Below are positions 43,806-55,323 of a stretch of 64,000 nucleotides of DNA, in pieces (position 1 is the stretch's first letter; each line of letters starts with the position of its first letter). The stretch comes from Lineus longissimus (taxonomy: Eukaryota; Nemertea; Pilidiophora; Heteronemertea; Lineidae): positions 9,490,109 to 9,554,108 of the forward strand of contig NC_088325.1 in the NCBI RefSeq assembly GCF_910592395.1. The letters run 5' to 3'. Under the pieces are notes generated by a model. It was not told where the DNA came from, did not search any database, and worked only from the letters and a program-made list of their open reading frames with translations. The position numbers and the translations under genes were made by a program.

Positions 43806-44187
43806 CTGCATTGAGATGTGGCTTGATACGGAAGTATCCAGGCGAGGCTAGTTGTGTTGTTCTGAAGGAGTGTAAGAAGGATATACACAGACATCTTCTC
43901 GGACTGAAAGTTGATCCCCTTCTCAGACATGTGCAAGGTAGCATTGGCCCAAAGGCCGAATGGGAGCTGATCGCCCTGCGTGCAGGTTTGTTTGGTGATG
44001 TCCTACCCACAATCTGCCCTACCCACTGATATAAACTGGGCCTTGACTGGAAGCCATCCCGTAAATGCCAGCACCCCCTCCATTCGGTATCTTCGAAACG
44101 CGTGCCATGTAAAGACCGTGCCATTCCAGCGCTAGTCTCGAAGGAGATAAACCAGATTTGGAATGTTTTGCTGCCAATTGGATCAGG
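43806..44187 (+). pseudogene. Plus-strand gene remnant, exon 1 region
   Basis: After ttttcag the frame reads IFPALRCGLIRKYPGEASCV and on through DPLLRHVQGSIGPKAEWELI to LPTICPTH. There a TGA interrupts. The same frame continues YKLGLDWKPSRKC to NQIWNVLLPIGS and ends at a good gtaggt donor. One stop in about 125 codons suggests a recently decayed exon or a read-through frame. I do not recognise the family. Confidence 0.45.
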
Positions 44188-44348
44188 TAGGTTGGCTCCG
44201 ATCTCTGATTGTTTCATTTCAACAATCAAACTTAGCGTGACTGATACTACATACATGTAGGCCTAGGTCTCGGAGGCCTTTCCAGTTCTATGTATCGCAT
44301 CAGTCTAGCCTAGGGTAGTTCTTGACATCTTGATCTTTTACATTGCAG

Positions 44349-44422
44349 CAATTTGTCAAGACTGCGATTCAGGCCACAAGGAGGCGGTGGAGGCGGAAAA
44401 AGTGTGGCATCAACAACAGCAG
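44349..44422 (+). CDS. Plus-strand gene remnant, exon 2
   Basis: A 74 bp segment with cattgcag acceptor and gtaggc donor. In the frame that joins exon 3 it codes NLSRLRFRPQGGGGGGKSVA. In the frame that joins the upstream exon it codes ICQDCDSGHKEAVEAEKVWH with a C..C..GH pattern. The two cannot both be right without a shift, so the gene model is uncertain. Confidence 0.45.
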
Positions 44423-44533
44423 GTAGGCCTACCGTAAGGCTACTCCTAGTCCTAGCCTACCCAGTCATTGTTTTTCATAAGACGACATTATAGCATACCA
44501 GTGTATGATATTCTCTCTGCTGTTTACTTTCAG

Positions 44534-44721
44534 CCAAGAAGATAAAGGGCCGCTTTCCACAAGATGAGTGGTTTACAACACAGCAGGTATCAAGCTATTT
44601 CTCCCGGCTTGCTTGCCAACAGAAATGTGGTCATTTGAGCAGAGATAGAGTTGACAGCCATTTCGATGCCCAGCATCAACTTGCCGAAAGCATGATGACA
44701 AGATCAAGACTGCGAGCTCAG
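44534..44721 (+). CDS. Plus-strand gene remnant, exon 3 (WF..QQV.SYFSRL motif)
   Basis: 188 bp, acceptor tactttcag, donor gtgatt, coding KIKGRFPQDEWFTTQQVSSY then FSRLACQQK and ..LRAQ. The 'DeWft..Qv.syFSRLa' stretch resembles a short motif I recall from many uncharacterised proteins of invertebrate genomes, often repeat-associated. That link is memory only. Good splice sites support real exon origin. Confidence 0.55.
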
Positions 44722-45098
44722 GTGATTGAACAGGTTGATTTGTAATGTAATGATACATAATGTACATGTATTACAGGACTTAGTGTGACTAGTATGTCTC
44801 CCTGTTTTAAAATAGAGGCCTATGAGGTTTTGTATTACTAAGGACTAGTATGTCTGTTTTGTTGTTCAGTATGTGCTTTGAATCAAAACTCAATGGCATA
44901 TTACAGGACTAAATTTGAGTGGTCTATTACTAAGTGTGCATTTGCCTTGACCAGGATAACCAATCATCGGGGTTCACTGTGTAATGATCATAATAGTCTG
45001 AATATTACTCTTAGTTCTACATATAATAAAAATCTGAGAAACACATGACTGCTTCTCTCTACTATTGACCTTGTTGTTCATTTCTTCCTTAATTCTAG

Positions 45099-45191
45099 CG
45101 GTATCCTCCTGGACAACATGGCGGCATAATGAGAGGAATATGCGGTTATATTCACATGATAGTTGAGAGTACATGTGCAAAGGCCTGTTGA
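45099..45191 (+). CDS. Plus-strand gene remnant, final exon
   Basis: Acceptor ttaattctag. The frame continues in phase 0 from exon 3 as RYPPGQHGGIMRGICGYIHM, then IVESTCAKAC and TGA. Short C-terminal exon; no known domain. Confidence 0.5.
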   Translation, partial: RYPPGQHGGIMRGICGYIHMIVESTCAKAC

Positions 45192-46150
45192 TGGTAGGGG
45201 CCTACTGTAACTCATTCTCTAAGCCGTCCCAACAACCCAATAGAAGAGGTTCTCAGATGAACATTGCCTTCCTATTTGTATTTTACTGTCATGAACAGCC
45301 TGGAATGGACTTGTGCAAGGAGCCAAGTACAAGCAACTCCCCCTACAACCATGCAAATTGGCCTCTCTGGGATGCATGGCTTAGAAAAGATGTTTCAATA
45401 GGTGTTCAGAGCCCTCCTGCTAAGTATTCAACATATTGAAGACTGCATTCCATGTTTTAGGTGTAACCGGTGTAATAGGGAAAAGCAGTCCAGACGTGAA
45501 ACATCATGTAAATCATGATGGTTATCGACGACTGTTATTCAAAGACTACACTAGCGCACGAAGTTTTGATTGCTGATTATGAAATATGGTGTAAGTGGCC
45601 ATACATCCACAAAGTTTTATTACCCAAATCCCTGTGGCAGTTGAGATTTTCGCCTTTGAAGTTGCCGACACAAAGGCCCTGTTGAGGGTGGAAGGGCTAT
45701 ACTTTGGCCCCTATCTCCAGAATTTCAGGATATATATTATTGGTTTTCTGGAATTAAGCAGGCCATATGATGGGAAAGCTTGTTTCAAAGGGGCAATATT
45801 GCAGCATTTGAAAAAAGTCGGACGTCAACTCAATGGTGTCTCATTTAAAGAATTATGGTATCCCAGACGGAGCCCTTTGTCATGAGACCGGATATACTCG
45901 GCACAGCAAAAGGCATTAATAACATGTGATCTGCAACAACTCAACCTGTGACTATCAACCTAAAGTCTCTACCGGAGTTCGTCTGGGACCCGAGGGTAGA
46001 GTAGGAGTGTCACAACAAATATATAGTATATATATGTTTATTTCGTACATCAGGTACATATTTTACAGTGCCATGGTGTGCAAAGTGCTGGGTGCAGTGG
46101 TTACAAGTGATTACAAGTCTATCTCGATATCAATTACATAATATTACAAC
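45192..46150. other. Unassigned sequence
   Basis: Two plus-strand frames (45,173-45,439 and 45,595-45,885) have no recognisable content. Confidence 0.45.
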
Positions 46151-46159
46151 GGGTGCCAA

Positions 46160-47000
46160 CATGTGTTACATTACACATAAATATTGGATTATTTCCTCCC
46201 TTTCAATGGTTGTCAGTATGTCAACTGCATGTCTCCTTAATTTTATTAACTCTCTTATTTGCACTGCAACCTGTCTTTCTCTTTCTGTGGCCTGTAGGAA
46301 ATTTTTATCACTCATTAAACCAAGTGAATTTCTGTACACCTCAATAGAACCTTCTTTATCCAAGCCGTATTTGTGACTGATGTGCTTCAGACTATTTCCC
46401 AAGCCACTGTTGCTGCCCAGTTTAAGTAGGGTAACACTCATTTGGACGTATTCATTTGACAGGGAATGTAGTGACAGGATGTATTTTAAAGTCCTCTTTT
46501 CAAGTTGTGTTAAAATGTCCGTATCATTTACTATGAGTAGGATAGAACATTATGTGTTCTATATGGCAGGGTCATTATTTGTCTAACACATTTCCGCGAT
46601 GTTATCGAGATTCTTTCGAAGGTATTCATAGAAAGATCCCATAGTTGACTTCCATAGAGTGACATGCCAAATGTTCTAAACAGCTCGTATCTATTTTCTG
46701 TATTGGCGTGTTTTGAAAAAAGCCATCACCATATTCGTTTTTTTATACAATTCATTGATTGCAATATCAAATCGTTGATCTCCTAACCTGGGGCCGATAG
46801 GAATCCCCAAATGAATTTCAAAGGCACTGGATTGAATTATCGTGTTATCAAATATTACAAATTCTGGGACATGATCTGGCCCAACACTAAACACGATAAA
46901 CTTGGTTTTTGTAGCATTAAAAGTGATATAGTGACTGATGGAATATGTCTTAGCAATAAGGGCTGTTACGGTAAAAGGCTACCATATCTGCAAAGGTGCC
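46160..47000 (-). pseudogene. LINE remnant, RT end and C-terminal region
   Basis: On the minus strand: FADMVAF (a decayed YADD box) near 46,985, then FNATKTKFIVFSV, SAFEIHLGIPIG and the C-terminal region with ILTQLEKRTLKYILSLHSLS and RNSLGLMSD. The order matches the end of RT plus the C-terminal zone of CR1/L2-type elements, similar to the plus-strand copy at 5.2-6.2 kb. Broken by stops near 46,470 and 46,690 and the lost DD. Confidence 0.75.
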
Positions 47001-47408
47001 GCTAGTCTCGCAGCACATGCAAATCATTCGTGGCTTGCCATGTGGCGATGAAAATTGACGAGTGAGGGTCGTCATATTGAAGAGGGCTTTTTCTTTTGAA
47101 GGCTGCAAAGGTGCAGAGAGTCTTGAAGTTTATGGACATCAGTCGTGATTGTCCATGGGGCGATGGATTGACCCATGTGTCGAGATATTGTATTCATTTT
47201 GCACAGATCAGAGCTCTATTTCGGTGGAAGGCTTCTATATCTACAAAAGCGCAGTGTCTATCGCAGTTCAACGCTGCCATTCATTGCTGGCCGTGGGATG
47301 ATGGAAAGTATGTTTGTAAAGTACGACACTGTTTAACAAGTAGAAATTCCCCATTTGAATAGAGGTCATGCGTAATTCCAGTTGAAGACATGCTTTAGAA
47401 ATGTACAG
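47000..47408. other. Unassigned sequence
   Basis: No supported feature; the 88-codon plus frame is not convincing. Confidence 0.45.
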
Positions 47409-47520
47409 TGTGACATTATCCCTTTAAATTTAATGATGTATGTGCTGCCACCTGGCAATAGTAATTGAAATTGATTTTCATGTTGTGTGATACAATATAC
47501 TTGAAGTACCATGACATACG
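47409..47520 (+). repeat. Ty3/gypsy 5' LTR, truncated
   Basis: About 110 bp aligning with the first part of the 3' LTR (gatgtatgtgctgccacctg, ..gtgtgatacaatata). The U3-R-U5 remainder present at 51,570-51,656 is missing. Confidence 0.85.
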
Positions 47521-47529
47521 TCAGTTAGT

Positions 47530-48474
47530 CGTTAACCTCGCCGAACACTGGAAACGATCCAACAAGAGTTTGACATTTTTTGGGCCGCGAGTCCACTGGA
47601 TGAAAAATCCGACAACGTAAGGTAATGATTCCGCTGAACCTCGTGGGCAGCGAGGGACTTGTTGTCTACAATACATGCACGTTTGAAAACGAGGGAACCT
47701 GTTATGATCAAATTTGCAGCATATTGCAATCTGCTAAAAAATGAAACATTTGAGAGGCACAGATTTACGCACAGAAACCAAAATGCTGACGAGTCCATTG
47801 ATCAATAAGTAACAGAGCTAAGAAGGCTCTCTGAAAACGGTAATTATGGCAATATGCGCGAGGCCATGATCGGGCATCAGATTGTGCCAGGCTGTATGGA
47901 TGAGGAAACCCAGCTATGTGTACCAGATTCGACACTTGAGACTGCTATTAAATTCTGTCGTGCTGCATAAACGAGCAAAAAGCAGAAGAGTGAGATGGAA
48001 AAATCTTCTTCTAGTAGTGGTTCTGGTACTGACCCTACTGTGAATGCTGTGCATGCCAACCAGCCTGGTCGTGGTAATGCTGGGGCTTGGCGTGGAGGTT
48101 TTGGCTTTAGGGGAGGCCAGGGTAAACCCCCTGTTTCGAGACGAATTACTGACTCTGATGCTAGTGGTGGTGGTGCCAAATGTACTCGCTGTGGATTTAC
48201 GTATCACAAAAGAGGAACATGTCCAGCTATTAACAAAAAGTGTGGTAAATGCCAAAAGATTGGTCATTTCCAAGCATGCTGCAGGGCTTCTATGCCATGT
48301 CCAGGAAAATCGATGAACTTGCTAGCAGCAGATGATTTGTACGATGCTCGCGATGAGCAAGGATTATTCGTGGATTCAATTTCGTCAAATCAGTATCGCG
48401 TCGTGTGGAAGGTCGATTGTAAAATTCCTGGAAAATCCGTAAAGCTGAAGATCAATACCGGTGTAGAAGTTTAA
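47530..48474 (+). pseudogene. Ty3/gypsy Gag
   Basis: The first part reads FERHRFTHRNQNADESIDQ then VTELRRLSENGNYGNMREAM and VPDSTLETAIKFCRAA, typical gypsy Gag. A TAA near 47,968 precedes the second part. The latter starts at an ATG at 47,995 and is Ser/Gly-rich, with two zinc knuckles: CTRCGFTYHKRGTC and CGKCQKIGHFQACC. It runs into the start of protease. Confidence 0.8.
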
Positions 48475-50250
48475 AATGTCCTAGGATAGAATGCCCGGGA
48501 AGCAAAGGATTCTATTATGCGCTTCAGTCTCTGAGCTATTAACGGTCTGGTTCTCTATAGAACCATTTTGCAGAATACAATAGGGCCGGACACTTTTTCC
48601 AGGGGGCATTTGTTACTGTTACACCGGCGCTGAAGTGAATTGCTTTCCAAAATCGCTGTGTTCAGAATTAGGAATTTCAAAATTTGAGCCCACAACTACG
48701 AGGTTATTTCGATCAACAAAGACACCCAGTCGGTCAAGTTGTTTTAGATATTTAGCAAAAAGGTCGTGCATACCCTACGGTGTTCCAAGTCATTGATGAC
48801 ATCGTGTCAGTGAAATCAGTGTTTTCATGTGAATTCATGTGTAAATATGGTTGAGCATGTGTATACCATGTGTTTAAATGCCTTGGCTGTCTGCCAACTA
48901 CGTATGATATCAAGATTGATCCAAATGTACCACCAGCGGTGCATGCTCCTCGTCATGTGGCACATTAACACATGATCGCTTGAAAGCTCAATTGAAAAAA
49001 ATGCACAAGGAAGATGTGCACGTGGTTGATCCGTTCGAAGAGCCTAGTGAGTGGGTTAATTCAATATCATTGAAAAGCCAAATGGATCTTTGCACATATG
49101 ACTTGATCCTAACGATCTCAAGCGTGCAATATTACGTGAGCACTACCCAATGCATTCAATAGATAATGTAGTAAGTAATTGTCTGGGGTAAAGTATTTCA
49201 CTGCCCTAGATGCAGGACAAGCGTACTGCCAACTGCCAGTATCCGAGAGTAGTTCTAAGTTGCTGTGTTTCAATACTCCATTCGGGAGATATCTATTCAA
49301 ATGCCCTTGGGATCAAATCTGCTACGAAAGTCTGGCAGAGGATCGCATCTCAAATCTTTGATAATCTTGAAGGAGCCGAGTTGATTATGGACGATATTTT
49401 GATTTGGGGAAAAACCCTAAAGGAGCATAACGAGCGCTTAAATAGAGTGCTGAAGCGTGTGCGAGAAAATCACTTGACATTAAACCGTGATAAATGCCAA
49501 GTTGGAGTCGATTCGGTGACCTACATGGCCCACACCCTCACACGTGATGGATTGCGTGTAACTGATGCAATGCACGGGACTGTGGTAAAAATGGCCGACC
49601 CCACAGACAAGACTGAACTTAACCGCTTTCTCTGGATGGTGAACTATGTTGGAAAGTTCATTCCCAATCTGTCCGAGTGCAGTGAACTGTAACGTGAATT
49701 CTTGAAGAATGATATGGCATGGCACTGGGATCATCGCCACCAAGCTTGTGTCCGTAACTTGAAAAATGCATTAACTGATGCTCCCATGCTGATTTACTTT
49801 GATCCTGAGAAGAATGTGACATTGTCCGTCGATGCGTCACTTCAGAGCTTAGGTGCATGTGTGCTTCAGAATGGAAAGCCAGTGGCCTATGCCTCCTGTG
49901 CGCTGAACTCAGCAGAGCGCAACTATGCAAACATTGAGTGGGAGATGCTGGCAATCTCCTGGGCTGTCATAAATGTCACGATTATAGCCATGGCAATCCA
50001 AATGCCGTAGTAGAAAGTGATCATAAGTCTCTTGAGTCACTTTGGAGAAAACCTGCGGCTCAAGCACCACCTAGGATGCAACGTTGGCTTATCAGATTTC
50101 AGAAATATGATATCATTGTGAAACATGTTCCTGGAAAGGACCTGCATATTGCTGATGTGCTTAGTCGTGCTGTGGTTGGTCCACCTGAGTATTGTGAGGA
50201 AGATGACTGTGAAGTCAATGTGATTCGAAATTTGCCAGTTAGTCAGTGAA
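48475..50250 (+). pseudogene. Ty3/gypsy protease, RT and RNase H
   Basis: Protease: TGAEVNCFPKSL near 48,625, with a partial duplicate INTGVEV at 48,465, so ~160 bp look inserted between. RT: EEPSEWVNSI, YFTALDAGQAYCQLP, FNTPFGRYLF, and LIMDDILIWGKTL with the MDD catalytic box. RNase H: VTLSVDASLQSLGACVLQNG, AERNYANIEWEMLAI, VESDHKSLESL and the VPGKDLHIADVLSRA end. Each block sits in a different frame, with stops near 49,362, 49,690 and 50,008. Confidence 0.88.
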
Positions 50251-50830
50251 GTTTAGCTGAAGTCAGCTAAGTAAGTTTCAAGCTGAAACTGCTAAAGCTG
50301 AAACGTTGATCAAACTCATGCACTATGTTAGGAATGGTTGGCCTGAGTGTCGTGATGAAATTGTCCAGGACGGACATTTTCTAAAAATCGCCCCCAGTAT
50401 ACTAGGTTACTGTTTGAACAGTTTGCACGAGACTTCCACTTTGTTCATGAAACATCGTCGCCATTGTATCCACGAAGCAATGGGATGGCGAAACGGGCAG
50501 TCCAGACTCTCAAAAGGTTGCTGAGAAAGTGTCGTAGGCAGGGATAGGACCCCTACCTAGCCATCGTAGAGTGGAGAATTACTCCATTGGAGGGACTTGG
50601 CGGCTCTCCAGTGCAAGTTCTCATGGGGCGAAGGACCCGTACCCTGTTACCTTTCGCTGATAAGTTGCTGAAACCTGAGACTGTATTAGATGGTGTGAAA
50701 GAAAAACTCGAGGAGGCTCAGCTGAAGCAGAAATATTGCTATGATAGGGGCACCCAGCCCTTGGTGCCATTGAAACCTGGAGACACGGTGCGCCGGCCTT
50801 CATAATGGTAGAACCCGGCAGCCAGCTGTT
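50251..50830 (+). pseudogene. Ty3/gypsy integrase remnant
   Basis: The stretch before integrase (VQDGHFLKIAP) jumps directly to FARDFHFVHETSSPLYPRSN and GMAKRAVQTLKRLLRKC, then GSPVQVLMGRRTRTLLPFAD. The zinc-binding region and most of the DDE core are deleted. What remains is the end of the core and the C-terminal region. Confidence 0.85.
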
Positions 50831-51455
50831 GTAAAACAACAACTTAGTCAACTCCGTTCCTATATGGTTGAAGACAATGGCAGGCTGTACAAAAGGAACA
50901 GGCAAGTTCTGATGAAAATTCAGAACCAGCCCCAACTCAGGACACTCCTGCGTTTGATATGTCAACTCCTGAACAACCACCAAGAATGCAAAACCCTGAA
51001 CCTGTGCAGACTCCACCACCAGTGAACAAAAGCAGAGTTAGTGAAAGGATGATTGTACTGCCAAGTTGATTCAAAGACTTTGAGATGGGCAATAGAAAGT
51101 AAAGGACTGTGTCAATTTGACATGTTGGACTCAATCGGTTTTGCTTCATGCATTAATATTCCTATAGACTGTGCATAGATTTACGGTGTGTTGTGTTGAG
51201 TGTTGAGTGACCCTTTTTAGTGTGTATGGCTACAATTTTAACCAAACTATAAAGTTCAAACATGTAATTAAGTTTAGTGAAATGATAGTGTGAATTCAAG
51301 GATGTTTTTTTGGCGTTCTAAACCTCAGGAATATATCATAATTTTTAGCCAGTGTGGACATTGCTATTTTAGGACAATAGCTGACTCAGAGTGTAACCTA
51401 TCAAGAACTCTGAACAGTAGATTGATCAGTCAGGTTGATTGCTTGAAGGGGGAGA

Positions 51456-51656
51456 TGTGACAGTATCCCTTTAAAGTTTGATGATGTATGTGCTGCCACC
51501 TGGCAATAGTAATTGAGGTTGATTTTCATGTAGTGTGATACAATATAAGTACTAGAAGTACCATGACATATGACTTGTCGTTTCTGTTACATACAAGGTG
51601 CACGCGTTGTGTCAGTGCGCACACAGGACACTGTTGAATAAAGTAATCTCAGTGCA
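51456..51656 (+). repeat. Ty3/gypsy 3' LTR
   Basis: Starts tgtgacagtatccc. A polyadenylation-like gaataaag lies at about 51,636. I place the end near ctcagtgca by analogy, not by a matching 5' copy. Confidence 0.75.
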
Positions 51657-51864
51657 GTGTATGGGAGGCTATTTTGAAGGGTAAATCATTCAACGCGTAA
51701 AACTAAGCCATTTGGGCCGGTTTGGCTTGGGTCAGTTTGACCCATTGGCTTTGCAGGGTTTCGAACAATACATCGTTTATTTGAAACCTGGGAATGCGTG
51801 GGAGTTGGTTCTTGACCCGGGGTTATCTAAATCCTTTTGTGGAAGCTAGACTTTCACGTGGGTT

Positions 51865-52741
51865 AAGCCTGCACCACACGGTGAAAATTTGCGTGATGCA
51901 AGTGACACGCGTGCATGTTGCGACAGGCAAATTCTCACTGTGTGGGGTCGTTTTTTGCTGCGTATCTTCCCTCGCGAGTCGAGACGCAGCCGATCTAGCA
52001 TGTTTGATATTTTCTCGACACGCGAGGAAGTTAATCACCGTGTAGGGGCTACCTGCAGCAATGTTGCGCGAGTTCGACGAATCACAACAAGCAGATCGGT
52101 CACATGATTTATAGGTCAGTCACATGATACCAAAATGGCAGCGCCCGGGAACTGTCAAATCTGCGTCGCATTACTGTATCCTGCCTTTGTATCTACGGCC
52201 CCACCATCTCGAGCAATTCCTGAAATTCCTCGACCCGCACTCTGTGGAACTGGCGATACTTCATGGGGTCCTCCCGCAATTCAGCAATTAGATTTGCATA
52301 GGCCCCCTTATCCTCTCTTCTCTGAATCCATGGCCTTGTCCAAAGACTACATTCCACGCGGCGCCGCCTCCGCCGCCGCCTCCGACGGAGTAACAGCAGG
52401 AGGATAAGGGCAATTTGGTCTTCTTGGTCCATAATACTTCTCATAGGATTTGACAGTTCCCGGAAGCTGCCATTTTGGTATCATGTGACTGACCTATAAA
52501 TCATGTGACCGATCTGCTTGTTGTGATTCGTCGAACTCGCGCAACATTGCTGCAGGTAGCCCCCACACGGTGATTAACTTCCTCGCGTGTCGAGAAAATA
52601 TCAAACATGCTAGATCGGCTGCGTCTTGACACGCGAGGAAGATACGCAGCAAAAAACGACCCCACACAGTGAGAATTTGCCTGTCGCAACGTGCACGCGT
52701 GTCACTTGCATCACGCAAATTTCACCGTGTGGTGCGGGCTT
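51865..52741. mobile_element. Harbinger-derived element with ~295 bp inverted repeats
   Basis: 51,865-52,160 is repeated inverted at 52,448-52,741 with high identity, from aagcctgcaccacacggtg to gggaactgtcaaat. The 287 bp centre holds a minus-strand fragment of a Harbinger-like gene. Structure: a long-armed palindrome with coding remnant, so non-autonomous. Confidence 0.9.
52193..52444 (-). pseudogene. PIF/Harbinger transposase (HARBI1-like) N-terminal fragment
   Basis: An 83-codon frame starting MRSIMDQEDQIALILLLLLR, then an Arg run from a GGC/CGC stretch, then WTRPWIQRREDKGAYANLIA and RVEEFQELLEMVGP followed by TAG. The 'RpWiqrR...G.y..L..eLr.eD..kyr.f.Rm....F..LL..v.P' pattern is the start of HARBI1-type nucleases. 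The DDE core is absent. The fragment ends exactly where the right arm begins. Confidence 0.85.
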
Positions 52742-53084
52742 AGGGGCTGGGGATTCTTTCCTTCACGTTTTTAGCTAGTATATAAACATAAAGTTGAATC
52801 TATAAAAAGTGCCCAAATGGGAGCTAAATTTGAATGTTAATCCCATCCCTGCTGTCGGTTATACAATGTGGTATCAAGTAGACACGTTTTGGATATTTCA
52901 AATGTATAAGGAATCCCCAGCCTTAGACCCACAATAATCCACGACTGACGGCTATTCCAGGGCAAAGTAGATATACTATAATTATTCTAATGCTTGCCAA
53001 AAAAAGAGGAAGAAAACGTTAAGTATTGGGTGAAGGAAGAGAAGGAGGATAAACATAATATCGAAGATTGTTAGTGTAGGGATT
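52742..53084. other. Unassigned sequence
   Basis: No feature seen. Confidence 0.5.
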
Positions 53085-53670
53085 CGGACAGTGTCACCAA
53101 ATCACTGTCCGCTATGGTTACAGAAGCGGCTAGCAGACGACAGCAAATGAATTGAAAGAATAAGGAGATTCAAACGCGAATATTTCCTGTTCTATGGCAC
53201 TCGACGTGGATTTGCTGGTTGGTGTTTCTAGATGATAGCTCAATCAAACGAATCTGTTGATAGGTTTATATTGACGAAGCTGACCTAAATAAGAAGTGAA
53301 ATTAGTGTTTTGTAGCCCTACGCCCAATTAAGGGTACACATTGCGCATATATCTACCATATCTGCCTAAGTTGTGATTGTCTTTGCACGTGCTGTGTTGT
53401 GTAGCATGTACATCAGACCGGGAGGATGTGATAACAAGAACTTGGCTGAAAGTGTTCAATAAAGTGATTTAAAACGCAAAAATATACGGCATACTGTCCG
53501 CTATTGTTACCTCTGCTACACAACACACCCCTTGCAATAATCTCCACAACTGAGGCAATTATGGTAGTAATAAGCGCAGATTGTGCCATTAATTTGGCAT
53601 AGAGCTACAAAAACATTGATTATCTACTTATTCAGGACAGCTTCATCAATATAAACCTATTAACAGGTGT
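53085..53670. repeat. Foldback arm family, second locus
   Basis: 53,085-53,510 matches the left arm at 39.3 kb in direct orientation. 53,515-53,670 is a partial inverted copy that follows almost directly. It keeps the intact TTAA site used by the MITE at 41.9 kb. Confidence 0.8.
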
Positions 53671-54213
53671 GCTTTTTGAAAAGAAATGGGGAAAAAACAC
53701 GCGTTTGAAAATCATAGATTTTTGAGATACTGAATGAAAACTCGAAATCAGGGTTAAAAAGCCCAAGTTAATCTTTACAATTTGTAGTTTTATTGTAGGA
53801 TGATACAATAAAGGTCATGCCAATGCAGCAAATTGCACATAAAGTGCTCATTTGCGAATATTATTCCTTCTGGATCCAGTATTTTGTTCAGAGTTTCAAG
53901 ATAACTAGATGACATTGACTATTTTCATTACAGGAATACAACCTAGTGTCAAAAACTCGAAACTAATATTGTTTCTGTAAAGCCCTTCTCCAGCCTTGTT
54001 TAGAAATGATTTCTATTCGACAACATGCCCAGCAATAGCAGGCCTGGCGTTCCACTGCTAAGTTTCAAATGGAAGAGCCCACTATATCCGATTGTTCGAT
54101 ATCAGAGCGTTGTGAATTAAAGGTCAATCATTAGTCCTGAACAATGCATGACAGTCACTGAAATATACAGTTAAGATAAAATAGATATGTGAATTAAGCA
54201 AAAAAAAACATCA
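53671..54213. other. Unassigned sequence
   Basis: No feature seen. Confidence 0.5.
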
Positions 54214-54480
54214 CAAATGGTTTTCATTGAAGTGTACTTCAGAAATTGCTAAATTCAAACAGGTGATTGTTTCTTTCAGACAGCTTAGGACCTTTGAAAG
54301 ACCCCTCATAGTCAGCAATGCAGTCAGTCAGGGTCTTTATGGCCAACTCAGCTCATACATGAAGGATTGGGGGTCTTTAGAAAAGGTTATGGAAGAGATT
54401 TTAAAAATAACATAAAATCCTTAGCTAAAATGTGCATTTCTCATGACTATCGAACACATTCTTGATTTTTGAAAAGGCAG
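54214..54480 (+). repeat. Dispersed repeat R4, copy 2 (plus)
   Basis: Inverse of 33,684-33,960. It adjoins the unrecognised coding remnant that follows; the minus copy at 33.7 kb does not have that. Confidence 0.8.
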
Positions 54481-55323
54481 CTCATATGAAAACTAAGGGT
54501 CATCACACTAAATTGAGTCATCAGGATAAACTAGGGTATGTCAAACCTAACCCAGGTCTTAAGTCAATGGACAAGAAAGGTGCATTTGAGACTGAAGAAT
54601 TAGTTAACATTAGAAAAGTTGAAGATATCAAAGTAGTAAAATAATTTGGTACGCCTGTTGTCACCATTCTTTTAAACATTGACAAACAAGCAAAACAGAT
54701 TTTGGAGTGCAGAGACAAAGTGGAAGAGGTCCTATTCAAACTCAATGATTACCATCACAAAATTAGTATCTCGGTTTTTGCTAAATTTACTAGGTCTGGT
54801 GAAAGTTTCACCCGGACTACGTTCATAGTGCATAGCTCAACACATCCCATTTGGTCTCCAATGGAAAGCATAATTTCAAGGAATCAGGCAATTTATGCCA
54901 TAACCAATCAGTTAAATTGCATTAAGGCCGAGATTGAGGAAAGATATTTTAAAGAAAGTTTGTCTTTAAATGTGATAGAGTCTTGTGACCTTACAATCTG
55001 TTCATACAAAAAGTGTAAAGGCGGTCATAACACTCAACTATGATACAAAAGCTGTCATCGATATTCAGTCAAATGATAATAAATGTTTTCTATGGAGTAT
55101 TTTGCTGCTTGATATTACAAAGTCACAACTGATACTCTAGCTAGTATAGATAACGGTAGTCTTAAAATTAGCTCCTTTCTTTTATGTATTCAAAAGGATA
55201 TCCCCAAGATGGAGAAAGACAACAATCTTAAGATTAATGTTAAGTTACAGAATGAATCAGCTAAAACCATATATTATGCACAACTAGAACCACTCTACAT
55301 GTCAAAGAACTATGATCGATGAT
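54481..55323 (+). pseudogene. Unrecognised degraded coding region
   Basis: Three successive plus-strand frames look like decayed protein. 54,481-54,644 has HQDKLGYVKPNPGLKSMDKK. 54,650-55,043 has PVVTILLNIDKQAKQILECR, ISISVFAKFTRSGESFTRTT and IKAEIEERYFKESLSLNVIE. 55,109-55,323 has KINVKLQNESAKTIYYAQLE. Codon composition is lysine/isoleucine-rich and distinct from host exons. I do not recognise the family; an old mobile or viral protein is possible but unproven. Confidence 0.4.

Larger units (their letters stand above)
47409..51656 (+). mobile_element. Degraded Ty3/gypsy LTR retrotransposon
   Basis: The 5' LTR piece (47,409-47,520) and 3' LTR (51,456-51,656) both begin tgtgaca.tatccctttaaa. 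The 5' copy is truncated. A polypurine tract gaagggggaga lies directly before the 3' LTR. Gag, protease, RT, RNase H and the end of integrase follow in gypsy order. Many stops and frameshifts, plus deletion of most of integrase, make it dead. I could not see a target duplication. Confidence 0.88.

Noticed and set aside
43675-44256. 193-codon minus-strand ORF
   Set aside because: Antisense to the plus-strand coding remnant, which has splice sites and better protein character; the minus frame has no domain.
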